Assembly: GCF_010206195.1 (NCBI RefSeq)
Contig: NZ_VIQT01000017.1
Span: 1 to 64,000, forward strand
From: Anaerotruncus colihominis
GTDB taxonomy: Bacteria; Bacillota; Clostridia; Oscillospirales; Ruminococcaceae
Direction of reading: 5' to 3'
Length of the DNA stretch: 64,000 nt
Shown: positions 52,872 to 64,000 of the stretch, piece after piece
Position numbering within the stretch: position 1 is the stretch's first letter
Layout: every line of letters begins with the position of its first letter
Position numbers and translations under genes: made by a program
Notes under the pieces: model-generated
Database searches by the model: none
The model's input: only the letters and a program-made list of their open reading frames with translations
Told to the model about the DNA's origin: nothing

Positions 52872-54524
52872 TTATTCTCCAATATACGTAAAGCGTTCGA
52901 CACGTTTTCCGTCTCGTTCGATTTCCTCCATGAACATGTCGAGCGGGCGCACCCATAGATCACCCTCGCCATATAAGGCCCGATAGACGACAAGCTGTTC
53001 AAGTGTTTCGCTGTGGCGCGCTAAACCGATGGCCTCATATTCATTACCCTTAAAATGGCGGTATCGCCCAGGACGGAAGGCGCGCGGCTGGTCCGGACGC
53101 GCCGTGGGCGCGTCCGGCGCCTGGACCGGCACAGCCGGTTCAGGCGTTCCCGGCGCGGCATGCGCCGCGCCGGCCAGCCGCGCGCAGTCCTCCGGTGAAA
53201 CAAGGATACGCGCGCCAAAGGCGGGTAGCTCCAGCTTGAGATTGCCGTCATTCGTTTCAAAGACTGTTCCGGTGAACAGATCCGTAAGCGGCGCGGTGCG
53301 CACATGAAATTCAACATATTCCGAATGATCGGAAAGATTGAGCGCAGTATAGACATACTGGCCATCATAAGCGCGTTCAAAGACAAATTGTTCGTTTTTG
53401 ACAAGCCTCTGTTCATATGCTCCGTACTGGAGAGCAGGCAGGCTGCGCCGGATCATTCCCAAACGTGCGATATGGGTGCAAAGAGGTTCGTCTGCTTCGA
53501 CAATTTGTCCAAGCTCCAGGCAAGGGCGCAGCGGTGCGTCAGAACCGCCCTGTTTAGCGCCTGTAATGCCCCATTCGCTGCCATAATAAACAGATGGTAC
53601 GCCAGGCATTGTATAGAGCAGTGTATAGGTATTGCAGAGATGGGCACGGTTTCGCAGCATGGTAGCGAGACGATTGATATCGTGATTATCGACAAAATTA
53701 TAAAGGCACAGATTTTTATAGATGCCGCCGTTCCCAAACTGACGGTTCAGGGAATAGGCAATTTCAAAATAGTTTTTGTCATTGTGCGAAGAATAAAGCC
53801 CCTTCTCACACTCATAGTTGGTGACAGAATCAAGCATATCGGGATTGGCCCAACGGTTATAATCACCATGGATAATTTCTCCCATCAGCCAAAAGTCAGG
53901 ACGTTTTTCACGACAGAAGGTGCGAAGGCGACGGAAAAAAGCTGGATCAACACAGTCAGCCGCGTCAAGCCGCAGACCGTCGATTCCAAATTCATCCATC
54001 CACATGCCGACCGCGCCAAGCAGATGGTCGACGACCTCAGGATTTTGCAGATTCAGCTTTACAAGATTGAAATGTCCTTGCCAGCCTTCGTACCAAAAAG
54101 GATCGCCCATTGGGCTGCCGCCGCCGAAGTTGAGATTATGAAACCATCCGCAATATCTGGATGCTTGTCCATTTTTACGCACATCTTCAAAGGCCCAGAA
54201 GGAACGGCCGACATGGTTAAAGACGCCATCAAGCACAATGCGGATTCCATGTTTATGAAGCGTCTCGCAGATCTTTTTAAAATCTGCGTTGCTTCCAAGC
54301 CGCCGGTCAAGCGTATAATAATCAATTGTATCGTATCCATGCTCGCTCGATTCAAAGACCGGGCCGAGATAGACGGCATTAATATTCAGCTTTAAGAGAT
54401 GCGGAAGCCACTCTATGATTTTCGCAATACGGTTTTGCGGCTCTCCACCGCTGTTTTGCTGCGGTGCGCCGCAAAACCCAAGCGGATAAATATGATAAAA
54501 AACGGATTCATTGACCCAATTCAT
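52872..54524 (-). CDS. GH13 alpha-amylase-family enzyme fused to a DUF1653 domain
   Basis: The protein has 550 aa. ATG at 54524 lies 7 bases after AGGGGGAT; a longer frame has less support. The GH13 barrel (about 1-440) has the four conserved regions: VLDGVFNHVG, GLRLDAADCV (nucleophile Asp), WLMGEIIHGDYN (acid/base Glu) and FVDNHDINRL. There is no signal peptide, so it acts on cytoplasmic glucans or maltodextrins. A Pro/Ala-rich linker (about 450-490) leads to a C-terminal DUF1653 domain (RHFKGNEYEAIGLARHSETL, then YRALYGEGDLWVRPLDMF). DUF1653 proteins are usually small and stand alone, and the join to an amylase is unusual to my knowledge. Confidence 0.9.
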   Translation of the reverse strand: MNWVNESVFYHIYPLGFCGAPQQNSGGEPQNRIAKIIEWLPHLLKLNINAVYLGPVFESSEHGYDTIDYYTLDRRLGSNADFKKICETLHKHGIRIVLDGVFNHVGRSFWAFEDVRKNGQASRYCGWFHNLNFGGGSPMGDPFWYEGWQGHFNLVKLNLQNPEVVDHLLGAVGMWMDEFGIDGLRLDAADCVDPAFFRRLRTFCREKRPDFWLMGEIIHGDYNRWANPDMLDSVTNYECEKGLYSSHNDKNYFEIAYSLNRQFGNGGIYKNLCLYNFVDNHDINRLATMLRNRAHLCNTYTLLYTMPGVPSVYYGSEWGITGAKQGGSDAPLRPCLELGQIVEADEPLCTHIARLGMIRRSLPALQYGAYEQRLVKNEQFVFERAYDGQYVYTALNLSDHSEYVEFHVRTAPLTDLFTGTVFETNDGNLKLELPAFGARILVSPEDCARLAGAAHAAPGTPEPAVPVQAPDAPTARPDQPRAFRPGRYRHFKGNEYEAIGLARHSETLEQLVVYRALYGEGDLWVRPLDMFMEEIERDGKRVERFTYIGE

Positions 54525-54727
54525 AGGCGATATCCCCCTCATGCCTTTTCGGCGAAGCCCGGACAATGGATGCCCTGAGCAAATTTGTATGTTAACAGTA
54601 TACACTGATTTGTAAAAAATAGCAATTGTAAGAAGGACATTCCTTGATCATCTTGGGGAAATGCTAAAGGCGCAATGAAAGAACTTATTCAATTCTGCAA
54701 AAGTCATAGCGCGGCAGGTAAACTGCG
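54525..54727. other. intergenic stretch upstream of the GH13 gene
   Basis: No gene is seen. AT-rich bases around 54590-54640 may hold the minus-strand promoter of the GH13 gene, but no clear boxes are found. Confidence 0.4.
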
Positions 54728-54766
54728 AAAAAAACGGAGTCCCCACTGCAAATCGCGGGGACTCCG
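54728..54766 (-). terminator. intrinsic terminator of the rubrerythrin gene
   Basis: A 10-bp stem, CGGAGTCCCC and its complement, is followed on the minus strand by seven Us. It lies about 30 bases beyond the rubrerythrin stop. Confidence 0.9.
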
Positions 54767-54796
54767 GTATAACCGTAAGATGTGCTTGGAAACAAA

Positions 54797-55336
54797 TTAA
54801 TAATTTTTGGCCTGAAGCTGGAAATACGCCTGTGGATGTGTGCAGACAGGGCAGACAAGCGGAGCAGACTCGCTAACATGAATATGACCGCAGTTGGAAC
54901 ACTGCCAAATCACGACGCCAGTTTTCTTAAAGACCTGTTCAGTGTCAACATTTTTCAAGAGAGCCAGGTAGCGCTCCTCATGTTCTTTTTCGATCTTGCC
55001 GACTTCCTCAAAGAGGTAAGCGATCTTGTCAAAACCTTCTTCGCGGGCCTCAGCGGCAAATTTCGCATACATATCGGTCCATTCATAATTTTCACCGGCG
55101 GCTGCATCTTTGAGGCAGGCGGCCGTATCGGGAATACCATCATTCAGCAGCTTGAACCAGATTTCAGCATGTTCCTTTTCATTGGCTGCCGTCTCCAAAA
55201 AGAGGTTTGCAATCTGGACAAAGCCTTCTTTTTTCGCCTTGGAGGCATAGAACGTGTACTTATTGCGTGCTTGGGATTCACCTGCAAACGCGGCGGCAAG
55301 GTTGGCGGCTGTCTTAGTTCCTTTAAGCTCTTTCAT
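54797..55336 (-). CDS. rbr: rubrerythrin
   Basis: The protein has 179 aa. ATG at 55336 follows AAAGGAGA. The four-helix di-iron domain shows [23 protein letters not shown] and [14 protein letters not shown], with a second pair in [14 protein letters not shown]. The C-terminal rubredoxin-like domain has the two Cys pairs CSNCGHIHV and [11 protein letters not shown]. It reduces hydrogen peroxide in anaerobes, with electrons from rubredoxin or NAD(P)H enzymes. It directly follows a PerR-type regulator gene in the same direction, so the two form a peroxide-defence unit. Confidence 0.97.
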   Translation of the reverse strand: MKELKGTKTAANLAAAFAGESQARNKYTFYASKAKKEGFVQIANLFLETAANEKEHAEIWFKLLNDGIPDTAACLKDAAAGENYEWTDMYAKFAAEAREEGFDKIAYLFEEVGKIEKEHEERYLALLKNVDTEQVFKKTGVVIWQCSNCGHIHVSESAPLVCPVCTHPQAYFQLQAKNY

Positions 55337-55366
55337 GTCATGGTCTCCTTTCAATCTTACAAACAA

Positions 55367-55747
55367 TCAGGATTTTTCTGCACACATCTGACAGATTCCT
55401 GTCAGAGTGAGCAAGATGCCATTTACAGTGATATCGGGTAGGGAACGCAATTCCTCCTCGAGCGCGCCAAGAGAAAGCAGATTGACATCATAGATACGTC
55501 CGCATTTTTCACAGAGCAAATGTGAATGTGCGTCTATACGACCGTCAAAACGATCCGGCGTGCCGGATAGCCCGATCTTCTTAATCACGCCAGTCTGCGC
55601 AAGCAGATTCAAATTCCGGTAAACCGTTCCCAAGCTGATAGTTGTCTCCTGTGCGCGTGCGAGCGCATAAACCTCATCAGCCGTGGGATGGATAGGGTTC
55701 TCCAGAACGATCCGGTGGATAAGCTCCCGTTGCCTGGAATAATTCAT
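55367..55747 (-). CDS. perR: Fur-family regulator, PerR type
   Basis: The protein has 126 aa. ATG at 55747 follows TGAGGAAC. The winged helix (HPTADEVYALA, then TISLGTVYRNLNLLAQTGVI) is followed by the dimer domain with DGRIDAHSHLLCEKCGRIYDV and the second zinc pair CQMC near the end. The His-x-His, and Asp in IYD, suit PerR, which uses Fe or Mn and senses peroxide by His oxidation. It is placed before rubrerythrin and has operator-like palindromes upstream. It likely represses its own unit and others until peroxide appears. Confidence 0.9.
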   Translation of the reverse strand: MNYSRQRELIHRIVLENPIHPTADEVYALARAQETTISLGTVYRNLNLLAQTGVIKKIGLSGTPDRFDGRIDAHSHLLCEKCGRIYDVNLLSLGALEEELRSLPDITVNGILLTLTGICQMCAEKS

Positions 55748-55771
55748 AGGGTTCCTCACAAAGAATAAAAA

Positions 55772-55786
55772 TGATAATTATTATTA
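55772..55786. promoter_or_regulatory. Fur-type operator upstream of perR
   Basis: The 15-base site TGATAATTATTATTA differs at one position from the 7-1-7 Fur-type palindrome (TGATAAT-N-ATTATCA). It lies 25 bases upstream of the perR start and next to a second such site. Confidence 0.75.
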
Positions 55787-55788
55787 TA

Positions 55789-55803
55789 TTATAAGTATTA
55801 TAA
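55789..55803. promoter_or_regulatory. Per-box operator upstream of perR
   Basis: TTATAAGTATTATAA matches the PerR box (TTATAAT-N-ATTATAA) at 14 of 15 positions. Two adjoining sites suggest cooperative autorepression of the perR-rbr unit. Confidence 0.8.
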
Positions 55804-55836
55804 CAGAAGAAACCGATTTGTCAAGCGTTTTTTCGC

Positions 55837-55874
55837 AAAAAAACCGCCGCTCTATTTTACAGAGCGGCGGTTTT
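55837..55874 (-). terminator. intrinsic terminator of the V-ATPase operon
   Basis: A 14-bp perfect stem, AAAACCGCCGCTCT and its complement, with a 7-base loop, is followed on the minus strand by a U-run. It lies 5 bases beyond the subunit D stop. Confidence 0.9.
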
Positions 55875-55878
55875 GACC

Positions 55879-56568
55879 TTAATTGGGCGGGGTACAAGCG
55901 GTCGGACCGCTTTGGCGCTCCTTGTAATGATGCGCTTCCTCCAACATCATATCCTTGACCTTCATTAGACGGATCTGTGTACTGCGCTCATTTTCATCAA
56001 GCTTCATGGTGATGTACTTGATGTTCTCCCGCAATTCAGGAATCATGACATGCTCAAGCGCGTTGACACGCCGGCGGGTCTTTTCAATCTCAGCAGCCAT
56101 GAGCTGGCATGATTTTTCGACCTCCGCCAGACGCAGTAGATCAGGCAGCACATCTGAGAGTGATTTGATCGCGCCATCGAGATCGGCGGAAGTAAACGCG
56201 AATCCGTAGGAATAGATGTTGTTTGCGTCGGCAGTGCGTGTTTTATACTCAAATATGGGAATCTCAACGCTCATAACGTTGCGTTCGGACGCCTCAAGAT
56301 AGACTTCCTGCATCGGCGCCATCATTGCGACATTGAGCGTTTCGTCCGTCATACCGGCACGTGCCAGAACAAAATTTTTGTTCGCGGCAGCGATTCCGGA
56401 TTCCACTTTTTCACGCAGCGCCTTGTTCTCGCGCACGAGATCGAGAAACTGACGCATCAGTTCATCACGCTTATCCTTGAGCAGCTTATGGCCGCGCACA
56501 GCGGTGACGAGCTTCTTTTTGAGCCGGGTAAGCTCCATGCGCGTCGGGTTGACCTGCGTCTTTGCCAA
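55879..56568 (-). CDS. ntpD: V-type ATPase subunit D
   Basis: The protein has 229 aa and forms the central rotor shaft of the V1 sector: two long antiparallel helices. NPTRMELTRLKKKLVTAVRGHKLLKDKRDELM at the start and the second helix (RVNALEHVMIPELRENIKYI) are typical. The C-terminus (about 20 residues, rich in Gly, Pro and Thr) extends past the coiled coil. It starts 6 bases after the subunit B stop and is the last gene of the operon. Confidence 0.96.
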   Translation of the reverse strand: MAKTQVNPTRMELTRLKKKLVTAVRGHKLLKDKRDELMRQFLDLVRENKALREKVESGIAAANKNFVLARAGMTDETLNVAMMAPMQEVYLEASERNVMSVEIPIFEYKTRTADANNIYSYGFAFTSADLDGAIKSLSDVLPDLLRLAEVEKSCQLMAAEIEKTRRRVNALEHVMIPELRENIKYITMKLDENERSTQIRLMKVKDMMLEEAHHYKERQSGPTACTPPN

Positions 56569-56574
56569 AGCGCA

Positions 56575-57951
56575 TCACCCCTGCTTTCCGTAATACTCGT
56601 CAAGGAACTTGTCGTCGATACGCTTTAACTCGCTGCGCGGCAGGATGCGCAGCAGCTTCCAGCCGATATCAAGCGTTTCCTCAATATCGCGGTTGGCGTC
56701 GTAGCCCTGTGAAACATACTCCTGCTCGAACGCGTCCGCAAACTTGGCATAGAGCTTGTCGATGTCGGTCAGAGCGGCTTCGCCAAGAATGACCATCAAT
56801 TCTTTAGCGTCTTTTCCGCGCGAATAAGCGGCAAAGAGCTGGTTCATCGTATTAGCGTGGTCGGCGCGTGTTTTGCCGGTTCCGATGCCCTTATCCTTCA
56901 GTCGCGACAACGACGGAAGCACGTCGATCGGCGGCGCAATGCCCTTGCGGTACAGCTCGCGCGAGAGGATGATCTGTCCCTCGGTGATATAGCCGGTGAG
57001 GTCGGGGATCGGATGCGTTTTGTCGTCTTCCGGCATGGTCAGAATCGGGATCAGCGTAATCGAACCGTTTTTGCCCTTTTGACGCCCCGCGCGCTCATAC
57101 AGCGAGGCCAGGTCGGTGTACATATAACCCGGATAGCCACGGCGGCCTGGGACCTCCTTGCGCGCGGCGGAAATTTCACGCAGCGCATCGGCATAGTTGG
57201 TGATGTCGGTGAGAATGACAAGCACGTGCATGTTTTTCTCAAACGCCAGATATTCGGCGGCCGTCAGCGCCATTTTCGGCGTTGCGATACGCTCAACAGC
57301 GGGGTCGTTAGCAAGGTTGATAAACATGATGGAGCGATCGAGCGCGCCTGTTTCACGGAAACTGTCGGTAAAGAAGTTCGCTTCCTCAAATGTGATACCC
57401 ATCGCGGCGAATACAACGGCAAAGGGCTCGTCGGTGCCGCGCACCTTCGCCTGACGCGCGATCTGTGCAGCGAGATTGGCGTGCGGAAGGCCGGACGCTG
57501 AGAAAATCGGCAGCTTCTGGCCGCGCACAAGCGTATTCAGGCCGTCGATGGCTGAAACACCTGTCTGAATAAATTCCTGCGGATAGTTGCGCGCGGCCGG
57601 GTTCATCGGCAAGCCATTGATATTGAGCCGCTTTTCCGGCAGGATCTCCGGGCCGCCGTCAATGGGACGGCCAAGTCCGTCAAACACGCGCGAAAGCATA
57701 TCCTCTGATACGCCAAGCTCCATGCTGCGTCCGAGAAAGCGCACGCGGGAATTCGACAGGTTGATGCCCGTCGAGCTTTCAAAGAGCTGAACCAGAGCGT
57801 TGCCGCCGTCGATTTCAAGCACACGGCAGCGGCGCTTTTCACCGGAGGCAAGCTCGATTTCGCCAAGCTCGTCATAGGTGACGCCTTCCACGTCGCGCAC
57901 GAGCATCAGCGGGCCGGCAACCTCCTGAATGGTACGATATTCCTTGGGCAT
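56575..57951 (-). CDS. ntpB: V-type ATPase subunit B
   Basis: The protein has 458 aa and is the non-catalytic nucleotide-site subunit. It has the fold of the A subunit but a changed P-loop region ([21 protein letters not shown]). [56 protein letters not shown] and the C-terminal helical part are as expected. Its start touches the last base of the subunit A stop, so translation is coupled. Confidence 0.97.
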   Translation of the reverse strand: MPKEYRTIQEVAGPLMLVRDVEGVTYDELGEIELASGEKRRCRVLEIDGGNALVQLFESSTGINLSNSRVRFLGRSMELGVSEDMLSRVFDGLGRPIDGGPEILPEKRLNINGLPMNPAARNYPQEFIQTGVSAIDGLNTLVRGQKLPIFSASGLPHANLAAQIARQAKVRGTDEPFAVVFAAMGITFEEANFFTDSFRETGALDRSIMFINLANDPAVERIATPKMALTAAEYLAFEKNMHVLVILTDITNYADALREISAARKEVPGRRGYPGYMYTDLASLYERAGRQKGKNGSITLIPILTMPEDDKTHPIPDLTGYITEGQIILSRELYRKGIAPPIDVLPSLSRLKDKGIGTGKTRADHANTMNQLFAAYSRGKDAKELMVILGEAALTDIDKLYAKFADAFEQEYVSQGYDANRDIEETLDIGWKLLRILPRSELKRIDDKFLDEYYGKQG

Positions 57952-59723
57952 CAGAACTCCTCCTTCCTGTTGGCCAACGCGGCGATTTCATCGGCGAGCG
58001 CCTGCAAAACAGCGGCGCATTCGTCGTTTACTTTGTCGGCGGTCACATATTTGAAGCGGCCTATACGCTCGCGCACAGCCATTTTAACAAGGTCGTCGAC
58101 AGGAACACCCTTGTTGAGCGCCTCGAGGGAGGCGTCGTAGAAGCTGAGAACCAGCTTCATCATTAAGAACTGCTTTTCAAGAGGCGTATAGGTGTCGACA
58201 TCATGGAACGAGTTCTGATGCAGAAAGTCCTCACGGATGGAGCGCGCTGCCTCCAGCTTGAGGCGGTCGGGAGCGGAAAGGGCGTCAATACCAACCAGTT
58301 TGACGATTTCATCAAGTTCAGCCTCCTCCTGAAGCAGCAGCATCAGACGCTGGCGCATGGAGGACCAGTCCTCGTTGACGTTTGTGTTAAACCACTTCGA
58401 TGTGGTATCAGTGTAGAGCGAATAGCTCGTCAGCCAGTTGATCGCGGGGAAATGGCGCTGATAGGCCAACTGCGAATCGAGGCTCCAGAACACCTTGACG
58501 ATGCGCAGCGTCGCCTGTGAAACAGGCTCGGAGATATCGCCACCGGGCGGCGACACGGCGCCGATCGCGGAAAGCGAACCCTCGCGCCCCTCTTTGCCGA
58601 GCGTGATCACGCGGCCGGCGCGCTCATAAAACTGTGCCAGACGGCTGCCCAAATAGGCGGGGTATCCTTCTTCACCAGGCATTTCCTCAAGACGGCCGGA
58701 CATTTCGCGCAGAGCCTCAGCCCAACGGGATGTCGAATCGGCCATCAGCGCGACGGAATACCCCATATCGCGGAAGTATTCCGCGATGGTGATGCCCGTG
58801 TAGATGGAAGCCTCGCGCGCCGCAACCGGCATGTCGGAGGTGTTTGCGATCAGTACCGTGCGTTCCATCAAGGAACGGCCTGTTTTCGGGTCCTTCAGTT
58901 CCGGAAATTCGTTGAGAACGTCCGTCATCTCGTTGCCGCGCTCGCCACAGCCGATGTATACGACGATGTCGGCTTCGGCCCATTTGGCAAGCTGGTGCTG
59001 GATGACGGTTTTGCCGGAACCGAACGGGCCGGGAACGGCCGCCACGCCGCCTTTGGCGATCGGGAACAGCGTGTCGACAACACGCTGGCCGGTGACGAGC
59101 GGCATGTCGGGGGAGAGCTTGCTCTGATAGGGACGGCCGACGCGGACAGGCCAACGCTGCATCAACGAGACGTTCTGCTCAGCGCCGTTGGCCGTTTCGA
59201 TTACGGCAACGGTATCAGTGACGGTGAAATCACCAGCGCTGATCGATTTGACAGTTCCGATGACGCCGTTGGGAACCATAATTTTGTGCAGGACAACCTG
59301 CGTCTCCTGAACCGTGCCGAGGACGTCGCCGGCAGACACCTCGTCGCCCGCCTTAACTGTGGGAGTGAAGGCCCATTTTTTATCGCGGTCGAGCGAAGGA
59401 ACCTCAACGCCGCGCGCAAGGCTGTTGCCGATTTTTGCGCGGATTTCCTCCAACGGACGCTGGATACCGTCGTAAATGTTGGAAATCAGTCCCGGCCCAA
59501 GCTCCACGCTCATTGGGACGCCAGTCGACTCCACAGGCTCGCCCGGGCCGAGCCCCGAGGTTTCCTCGTAGACCTGTACCGAAGCCTCGTCGCCGTGAAT
59601 CTCGATGATCTCGCCGATGAGGCGCTGCTCGCTGACGCGCACAACGTCAAACATGTTGGCGTCGCGCATTCCCTCGGCGATGACCAGCGGGCCGGCTACT
59701 TTTTTGATCTTACCAATGCTCAT
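57951..59723 (-). CDS. ntpA: V-type ATPase catalytic subunit A
   Basis: The protein has 590 aa, a typical length with the A-type insert after about residue 110. P-loop [18 protein letters not shown] (about 230), catalytic Glu in [12 protein letters not shown] (about 258), [19 protein letters not shown] and LMVGEDQ-free end with [15 protein letters not shown]. With subunit B it forms the ring that hydrolyses or makes ATP. It is transcribed in the order I-K-E-C-F-A-B-D, and follows subunit F by about 24 bases. Confidence 0.98.
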   Translation of the reverse strand: MSIGKIKKVAGPLVIAEGMRDANMFDVVRVSEQRLIGEIIEIHGDEASVQVYEETSGLGPGEPVESTGVPMSVELGPGLISNIYDGIQRPLEEIRAKIGNSLARGVEVPSLDRDKKWAFTPTVKAGDEVSAGDVLGTVQETQVVLHKIMVPNGVIGTVKSISAGDFTVTDTVAVIETANGAEQNVSLMQRWPVRVGRPYQSKLSPDMPLVTGQRVVDTLFPIAKGGVAAVPGPFGSGKTVIQHQLAKWAEADIVVYIGCGERGNEMTDVLNEFPELKDPKTGRSLMERTVLIANTSDMPVAAREASIYTGITIAEYFRDMGYSVALMADSTSRWAEALREMSGRLEEMPGEEGYPAYLGSRLAQFYERAGRVITLGKEGREGSLSAIGAVSPPGGDISEPVSQATLRIVKVFWSLDSQLAYQRHFPAINWLTSYSLYTDTTSKWFNTNVNEDWSSMRQRLMLLLQEEAELDEIVKLVGIDALSAPDRLKLEAARSIREDFLHQNSFHDVDTYTPLEKQFLMMKLVLSFYDASLEALNKGVPVDDLVKMAVRERIGRFKYVTADKVNDECAAVLQALADEIAALANRKEEF

Positions 59724-59747
59724 ATCGTTTTTTCACCTGCTTTACTC

Positions 59748-60068
59748 TTAATCGCCATTGAAAATGATATCGGAGCCAACAGCCTGCTCCACCGATTTTT
59801 TGACGTTTTTGATGCCCATCCCCGTGTTGCCGGATACGCCCGGGATGGGGATGATGGCAGGGAGACGCTCGGCGCGGTAGCGGTCGATTTCCGCTTCGAG
59901 CGTGGCCGCGAGCGACTCAGTGATATAAATGACAGCATATTCGCCCTCAGCCAGCTTTCGCAGCCTGCGGGCGGCCTCGGTCGGGTCGGTGACAGGGAAG
60001 GTGTCCAGCCCGAGCGCGGCGAAGCCGTAAATGCTGTCGCGGTCCCCGATGACTGCCGTCCTATACAT
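59748..60068 (-). CDS. ntpG: V-type ATPase subunit F
   Basis: The protein has 106 aa and has a CheY-like fold that binds the rotor shaft D. Family marks: AVIGDRDSIYGFAALGLDTF, YAVIYITESLA and IPIPGVSGNTGMGIKNVKKSV. In E. hirae naming it is NtpG, in archaeal naming AtpF. It overlaps the preceding subunit C gene by 8 bases. Confidence 0.95.
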   Translation of the reverse strand: MYRTAVIGDRDSIYGFAALGLDTFPVTDPTEAARRLRKLAEGEYAVIYITESLAATLEAEIDRYRAERLPAIIPIPGVSGNTGMGIKNVKKSVEQAVGSDIIFNGD

Positions 60069-61032
60069 ACATTTCCCTTACCCTTTCCCGGATCGACGCC
60101 TCCGGCAGGTCGTTGCGCTTGCCGGAAAGGATGATCCGCACCGTTTTGATCTCATTTTCACGCCCGAGGATATATGCCGCCAGCGGACCGATGCCAAACG
60201 CCTGAAACTGCTGTGGGCGGATCGATTCGATGATGACATTGTCGCACCACCGCTCAAAAGCGGACGGAGATTGTTCTAGCGCGGGCGCCGCGCCGGCATA
60301 ATCGGTCAGCGCCAGATAGTCGCTGATTGCCTCGTCGCCTTCGGCGGCGGCTTTCGCGAGCTGGTATACGTCGAGAGAGGCGCATGGCGCGAGCGCGCGC
60401 CGGATAAATTCGAGCGATTTCCCGGTGCGCCGGCAACGCACAGCCGTTTTGATATTGGCCGCTGCGACAGTCAGCTCCGCGTATTGGCGGATCAGTTCGC
60501 TGTCGGAGGCCTGCCCAGCGCGTTCGATAGCTTCAAGCGCGGCGCGGTCAATGATGATATCGCAAAGCTGGCCGTCGCGCGTCTGCGACAGGGCGTTATA
60601 CGCCTCCTCGGCGGGGGCGCGCATCGCTTCGGGCAGCGCGCCGAAATCCTTGGCGCGCACAGCCTCCAGAATCGCGCCGCTGCCGACGGTTCCGTGCGAG
60701 ATAAAGACGCCGAAATCGCTCTCGTCCGTGCAGACAAGCTTGACCGCGGCCTTCAGGTTGTGGTAATCGTTGGCGTAGAGGAACACGTCGAACACGGACA
60801 TATCCTCAACCAACTCGCCGATCAGATTCCAGGTTTTTTCCCGCTCGGCGGCCAACAGGCGCGCGTCGTCCGCTGCGACTTCGCCGTCACCCCATCCGCG
60901 GTCGGCGAGCAGGCGCAGGCATTCGTCGTAGCTTTTGGCCGCGAGCAGCTGATCGATCGCCTGGGCGTTGAGAAGCGTCAGCTCCTTCGAGCGGATACGA
61001 GCGACCGCATAGGTGTATAATGAATCGGACAT
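60061..61032 (-). CDS. ntpC: V-type ATPase subunit C (V0 d homologue)
   Basis: The protein has 323 aa. ATG at 61032 follows GGGAGGT; the frame further up has no site. The all-helical protein begins DSLYTYAVARIRSKELTLL and ends in GIGPLAAYILGRENEIKTVRII, the usual final signature of the family. It forms the socket that joins the D/F shaft to the K ring. GC is high here compared with other genes in the window. Confidence 0.95.
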   Translation of the reverse strand: MSDSLYTYAVARIRSKELTLLNAQAIDQLLAAKSYDECLRLLADRGWGDGEVAADDARLLAAEREKTWNLIGELVEDMSVFDVFLYANDYHNLKAAVKLVCTDESDFGVFISHGTVGSGAILEAVRAKDFGALPEAMRAPAEEAYNALSQTRDGQLCDIIIDRAALEAIERAGQASDSELIRQYAELTVAAANIKTAVRCRRTGKSLEFIRRALAPCASLDVYQLAKAAAEGDEAISDYLALTDYAGAAPALEQSPSAFERWCDNVIIESIRPQQFQAFGIGPLAAYILGRENEIKTVRIILSGKRNDLPEASIRERVREMYV

Positions 61033-61094
61033 GTTAAACCTCCCTTGTACACGCCGCGGACAGGGAAGTACCGCGGCGCGGCGCAAAATGCGCG

Positions 61095-61679
61095 TTATGC
61101 GAACAGGAGCGCCTGAACCTGATCCTGCAAGGTTTCACGCGCGGCGTCGATAAGCGCCGCGAACGAGCAGTTTTCCTCAATGCCGCCGTAGACGAGCACA
61201 AAGCCGCCGTCGATATCGCGCGTTTCGTCGCCAATGCGCAGCGTGCCTTTGGCCTGCTTGGCAAGGGCGTCGGCAAAGCCGTCCGGCAGCCGTTTTTTGT
61301 CGGCGGGATTGAACAGGATTTCGCCGTCAAGGGGAAGGGAATACTTGCCGATCATTTTAAGGATCAGCGCGAAATACTCCTGTTCAGGCAGGGCGCAGGC
61401 TGCTTTCTGCGCTTCGGCGATGGCCGAAGAAATGATTTCCTGCTTGGCTTCAAGCACGGCGCGCCGGCGCGCGAGCGCGGCGGCCGATTTGGCGGACTCG
61501 CGCGCGGCGGCGACGGCTGCCGCGGACTGGGCCTCGATAGCCGCGACCCGGGCGTCGGCTTCGCCGTGCGCCTGGTCCGTGATCTGCCGCGCCTCGTCCC
61601 GCGCCCGCGCGAGGGCGGCATCCGCCGCCTGCTGCGCGTCGTCCTGGATCTGCTGTACAATTTTTTCCAATCCGGTCAT
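61095..61679 (-). CDS. ntpE: V-type ATPase subunit E
   Basis: The protein has 194 aa. ATG at 61679 follows AAGGAGA; the longer frame of the track is rejected as it runs into the K gene. A long Ala/Arg/Gln-rich helix (about 5-100) forms the peripheral stalk with a partner helix. The C-terminal globular part (LILKMIGKYSLPLDGEILFNP, later DIDGGFVLVYGGIEENCSFAALID) binds the top of V1. The partner subunit (G/H) is not encoded separately between I and D in the visible part; it may lie upstream of subunit I. Confidence 0.93.
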   Translation of the reverse strand: MTGLEKIVQQIQDDAQQAADAALARARDEARQITDQAHGEADARVAAIEAQSAAAVAAARESAKSAAALARRRAVLEAKQEIISSAIAEAQKAACALPEQEYFALILKMIGKYSLPLDGEILFNPADKKRLPDGFADALAKQAKGTLRIGDETRDIDGGFVLVYGGIEENCSFAALIDAARETLQDQVQALLFA

Positions 61680-61722
61680 GGCAGAATTCTCCTTACTACA
61701 AAGTGCGGACGATTCCGCCGTA

Positions 61723-64000
<2,278 letters not shown>

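Noticed and set aside
58995-60134. Plus-strand open frame of 379 codons
   Set aside because: Antisense to V-ATPase subunits A, F and C, which are certain. Composition is that of a shadow frame.

Overview
The window looks like a piece of chromosome (or a contig end) from an anaerobic, gut-type Clostridia, most likely Oscillospirales. This is inferred from gene content: a CIRCE-controlled hrcA-grpE-dnaK-dnaJ-prmA-rsmE operon, a V-type ATPase instead of an F-type operon, PerR plus rubrerythrin, a bacterial serpin, frequent TTG starts with strong Shine-Dalgarno sites, and mixed GC content with many perfect hairpin terminators. Both ends cut through genes: a DUF6270-like protein at base 1 and V-ATPase subunit I at base 64000.

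Layout. 1-2463: AT-rich end of a capsule/exopolysaccharide locus (DUF6270-like protein, polyprenyl-phosphate sugar transferase). 2474-2764: two 115-bp palindromic repeats and two terminators. 2827-14978: an accessory island holding a MATE transporter fused to a degenerate RsbW-like ATPase domain, a GNAT, a membrane SpoIIE/PP2C phosphatase, an RsbW-like kinase, an orphan LytTR regulator with a long palindrome-packed upstream region, an ECF sigma factor, a three-gene NHLP-type peptide export system (short HlyD-like protein, C39-peptidase ABC, second ABC), a divergent STAS antagonist, and an unrecognised 70-aa ORF whose C-terminal part resembles a double-glycine leader. 15253-20037: RND efflux pair. 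20380-26795: tetrapyrrole operon hemA, precorrin-2 dehydrogenase, hemC, cobA-hemD, hemB, hemL. 26899-31098: serpin and a large repeat-containing surface protein, separated by a MITE-like element. 31254-31487: divergent HPr-like protein. 31748-38325: heat-shock operon. 38371-42444: cell-envelope genes (M15 carboxypeptidase, a PilN/O-like protein, a GT-C glycosyltransferase, a zinc-phospholipase-like protein, an NlpC/P60-like protein). 42550-44857: polar amino-acid ABC importer. 45112-46977: GH3 lipoprotein. 47413-52284: liv branched-chain amino-acid importer. 52349-54524: YbaK deacylase and a GH13-DUF1653 fusion. 54797-55747: rubrerythrin and PerR with two Fur/PerR-type operators. 55879-64000: V-ATPase operon I-K-E-C-F-A-B-D.

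How the genes work together. Most blocks are ordinary housekeeping or transport operons with clear terminators. The part that may be new is 2827-14978. It contains all three classical partner-switch components (PP2C phosphatase, kinase/anti-sigma, STAS antagonist) around a peptidase-containing exporter, with no peptide-modifying enzyme in view and no group-3 sigma factor as an obvious target. A MATE pump carrying a kinase-like domain that has lost its N-box Asn and G1-box Asp could act as a membrane-bound partner in the same switch. This is a hypothesis from gene content and motifs only. No searches were run, so all family names come from recognising motifs.
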